Assembly: GCA_933228675.1 (NCBI GenBank) | Contig: OW121744.1 | Span: 116,025,600 to 116,089,599, forward strand | DNA length: 64,000 nucleotides | Direction of reading: 5' to 3' | From: Stomorhina lunata | Lineage: Eukaryota > Arthropoda > Insecta > Diptera > Rhiniidae | In this document: positions 61,326 to 64,000 of the stretch, piece after piece | How the letters are laid out: each line of letters starts with the position of its first letter | Numbering within the stretch: the first letter of the stretch is position 1 | Program-made: the position numbers and the translations under genes | The notes under the pieces: model-generated | The model's database searches: none | What the model was told of the DNA's origin: nothing | The model's input: the letters and a program-made list of their open reading frames with translations, nothing else

Positions 61326-61849
61326 AATTGATTCAATTACCAACGAACACTCCATTTTTATATAGATAGATAGATTTTACGAAAATTGAAAATTGACTAT
61401 TTATGGGAAATTTTTTAAAAATTGAAATTATTAAAAAATTTATTATTTATGTGAAATTTTTCGAAAATCATATGAATTATGAAAAATCATGTTACCCATT
61501 AATTTACTTTTAATTTGTCTAAATTATTCATTCTAAATTCCATTAGGGCAAAATTAAAAATAATGGTCTAAATCAAAAGTTGATATTTCAACACTAAACA
61601 TTTAAAATTATTGTTGTGGCACCGCAAAGAACTAAATTTAAACATATAATTTATTAGCTTTCATTTGTTTATAAATTGAAGAAATAAATAACACTTAATA
61701 TTTGTGCAAAAAAATGTATCGAATGTTTATTTAAAACTGACCAATGTTGAGGAATTTTGAAATTTTCAACTTTTTGCACACACCCATTTTTGTGGGCTTT
61801 AAGGGGTGATTAATTGTTTAGATTAATGGACAGATGCTTTTTATTTTTT
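61326..61849. other. AT-rich spacer with satellite traces
   Basis: Decayed satellite units continue to about 61470 (GGGAAATTTTTTAAAAATTG). After that there is no recognisable feature. Confidence 0.45.
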
Positions 61850-62135
61850 ATAATGAATACAAATTTCTTCAAATTAAAGAAGAAAAAATTCTTCATATGG
61901 ACTAAAAATTTACTTAATTGAAGAAAATAACTCTTCATTTTATAGAAACTTTTCTTCGTATTGAAAAATAATTTAATTAAATTGAAGAAAATATTCTTCA
62001 ATTAAAAAAATTTTTCTATTAAAAAAATTTTTCCATATTAAAGAAAAATTTCTTAACATTGAAGAAACTTGTCTTCATATTGAAGAATAAATTTTAAAGG
62101 AAAATTAAAGAAGATTTTTTGATATGAAATGTTCA
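61850..62135. repeat. Degenerate GAAGAAA/TTCTTCA repeat
   Basis: Loosely periodic blocks of ATTGAAGAAA and TTTCTTCAT/AA alternate across about 280 bp, so both strands carry the same motif. It is much more decayed than the neighbouring arrays. Confidence 0.55.
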
Positions 62136-62635
62136 TTTAAATGATCAATTTTTCCATGCTAATTATAATTTGTCCCAATTTCTCATAAGAAAATTACACT
62201 TTCATTAATGAAAATGACAGAAATATGACCTCTTCAGTAAAAAAAAACTTTAATTTACAATAAAATTTTGAAAAGTCATTTTGTTCTCAATTAATATTTT
62301 ATATCATTAAACAATTTACAAGAACTCTTATGAGCTAAAGCAAATCTTAAGTCCACATAAACTCCACCCATTATTAAATCCTTAACCACAATATTTTAAA
62401 CAAATCTTGTGAAAAATCTTCTAAAGGAAATGAACATAAAAAACAAACCTTAACCAAAAAAAAAAAACACAATATCATCCACCAGGAGGAGTAGGACCTT
62501 CCTCATTCCCCCTAAAACGTTTGATAGTAAAATTTACGTCACAAAACACTTGTCATCAACAAGTTTTAAGATTGATTGTGTACGAATCTAGAAACAACTA
62601 ACTTAAATATTGAAATTTCTAAAAAAAAATTTCAA
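62136..62635. other. AT-rich spacer
   Basis: No gene or clear repeat is seen before the last array. Confidence 0.4.
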
Positions 62636-64000
62636 AAATTTTCATATTTTTATAGGAAATTTTTCCAAAAATTCCTATTTTTATGGGAAATTTTTCAAAA
62701 ATTTCCTATTTTTATAGGAAATTTTTCAAAAATTTCCTATTTTTATAGGAAATTTTTCAAAAATTTCCTATTTTTATAGGAAATTTTTCAAAAATTTCCT
62801 ATTTTTATAGGAAATTTTTCAAAAATTTCCTATTTTTATAGGAAATTTTTCAAAAATTTCCTATTTTTATAGGAAATTTTTCAAAAATTTCCTATTTTTA
62901 TAGGAAATTTTTCAAAAATTTCCTATTTTTATAGGAAATTTTTCAAAAATTTCCTATTTTTATAGGAAATTTTTCAAAAATTTCCTATTTTTATAGGAAA
63001 TTTTTCAAAAATTTCCTATTTTTATAGGAAATTTTTCAAAAATTTCCTATTTTTATAGGAAATTTTTCAAAAATTTCCTATTTTTATAGGAAATTTTTCA
63101 AAAATTTCCTATTTTTATAGGAAATTTTTCAAAAATTTCCTATTTTTATAGGAAATTTTTCAAAAATTTCCTATTTTTATAGGAAATTTTTCAAAAATTT
63201 CCTATTTTTATAGGAAATTTTTCAAAAATTTCCTATTTTTATATAGGAAATTTTTCAAAAATTTCCTATTTTTATAGGAAATTTTTCAAAAATTTCCTAT
63301 TTTTATAGGAAATTTTTCAAAAATTTCCTATTTTTATAGGAAATTTTTCAAAAATTTCCTATTTTTATAGGAAATTTTTCAAAAATTTCCTATTTTTATA
63401 GGAAATTTTTCAAAAATTTCCTATTTTTATAGGAAATTTTTCAAAAATTTCCTATTTTTATAGGAAATTTTTCAAAAATTTCCTATTTTTATAGGAAATT
63501 TTTCAAAAATTTCCTATTTTTATAGGAAATTTTTCAAAAATTTCCTATTTTTATAGGAAATTTTTCAAAAATTTCCTATTTTTATAGGAAATTTTTCAAA
63601 AATTTCCTATTTTTATAGGAAATTTTTCAAAAATTTCCTATTTTTATAGGAAATTTTTCAAAAATTTCCTATTTTTATAGGAAATTTTTCAAAAATTTCC
63701 TATTTTTATAGGAATTTTTTCAAAAATTTCCTATTTTTATAGGAAATTTTTCAAAAATTTCCTATTTTTATAGGAAATTTTTCAAAAATTTCCTATTTTT
63801 ATAGGAAATTTTTCAAAAATTTCCTATTTTTATAGGAAATTTTTCAAAAATTTCCTATTTTTATAGGAAATTTTTCAAAAATTTCCTATTTTTATAGGAA
63901 ATTTTTCAAAAATTTCCTATTTTTATAGGAAATTTTTCAAAAATTTCCTATTTTTATAGGAAATTTTTCAAAAATTTCCTATTTTTATAGGAAATTTTTC
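62636..64000. repeat. 31-bp palindromic satellite array, runs off the window
   Basis: About 44 copies of a 31-bp unit. Each contains the perfect palindrome GGAAATTTTT-C-AAAAATTTCC (10-bp arms, 1-bp centre) and a TATTTTTATA linker. Copies are almost identical; the visible differences are an extra TA near 63241, one A-to-T change near 63715, and several at the left edge. The right end is not in the window. Confidence 0.97.

Noticed and set aside
60548..62779. Open frames running through the satellite arrays (60548-60805, 62576-62779)
   Set aside because: They are translations of the 29/31-bp repeat, which lacks stops in one frame. There are no start context, domain or splice signals.
62636..64000. 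CRISPR-like array
   Set aside because: The repeats are directly contiguous with no unique spacers, the genome is eukaryotic, and no cas genes are present. It is a tandem satellite.

Overview
The window looks like a nuclear contig from a higher fly (Brachycera, probably a calyptrate such as a blowfly or house-fly relative). It is AT-rich, its genes have short GT-AG introns, and every recognisable protein is closest in my memory to its Drosophila orthologue. Roughly a third is gene space and the rest is dense transposon debris. There are no tRNA or rRNA genes, no CRISPR array and no prokaryotic features. Several genes (Ns2-like GTPase, POSH, the bc1 6.4-kDa subunit, Rab4, Dicer-2) are, as I recall, neighbours in D. 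melanogaster cytological region 54C, so this is probably a conserved syntenic block on Muller element C.

Layout. 1-5.3 kb: gene-free, with two degenerate non-LTR retrotransposon fragments. 5.3-8.5 kb: a FAM192A/PSME3IP1-like gene (+) converging on the nucleolar GTPase gene Ns2/NOG2 (-). 8.5-12 kb: old repeats and a tRNA-derived SINE with a perfect 12-bp target-site duplication. 12.0-18.2 kb: POSH (+), with a 2.4-kb intron carrying a TIR element and a second SINE. 18.2-23.6 kb: MITE-like copies and a broken mariner-family transposase. 23.6-27.1 kb: bc1 complex 6.4-kDa subunit and Rab4 (+). 27.9-32.3 kb: a full-length copia-type LTR retrotransposon with identical LTRs. 34.4-43.4 kb: Dicer-2 (-), complete in eight exons. 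43.4-50 kb: a transposon nest (two adjacent elements with TTA duplications, one containing a long hairpin with a 5-nt loop, then a hAT-type element with an 8-bp duplication). 50.1-55.7 kb: TBCE (+), COA4 and a peptidyl-tRNA hydrolase 2 gene only 21 bp apart (+), and the mitochondrial GTPase ERA (-). 55.7-64 kb: more repeats, then three tandem arrays of related 29- and 31-bp units, the first inverted relative to the second, the last running off the end of the window.

The genes do not form one pathway. Two themes recur: mitochondrial function (bc1 subunit, COA4, ERA, Pth2) and signalling or trafficking (POSH, Rab4, TBCE). Dicer-2, the dsRNA-processing enzyme of antiviral and transposon-directed RNAi, sits between an apparently young copia element and a nest of inverted-repeat elements that could form dsRNA if transcribed. 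No wholly new gene system is visible. The strongest non-routine observations are the intact copia element, the SINE family, the mirrored palindromic satellite arrays, the stacked TTA-flanked elements with the hairpin, and the tightly packed COA4-Pth2 pair.
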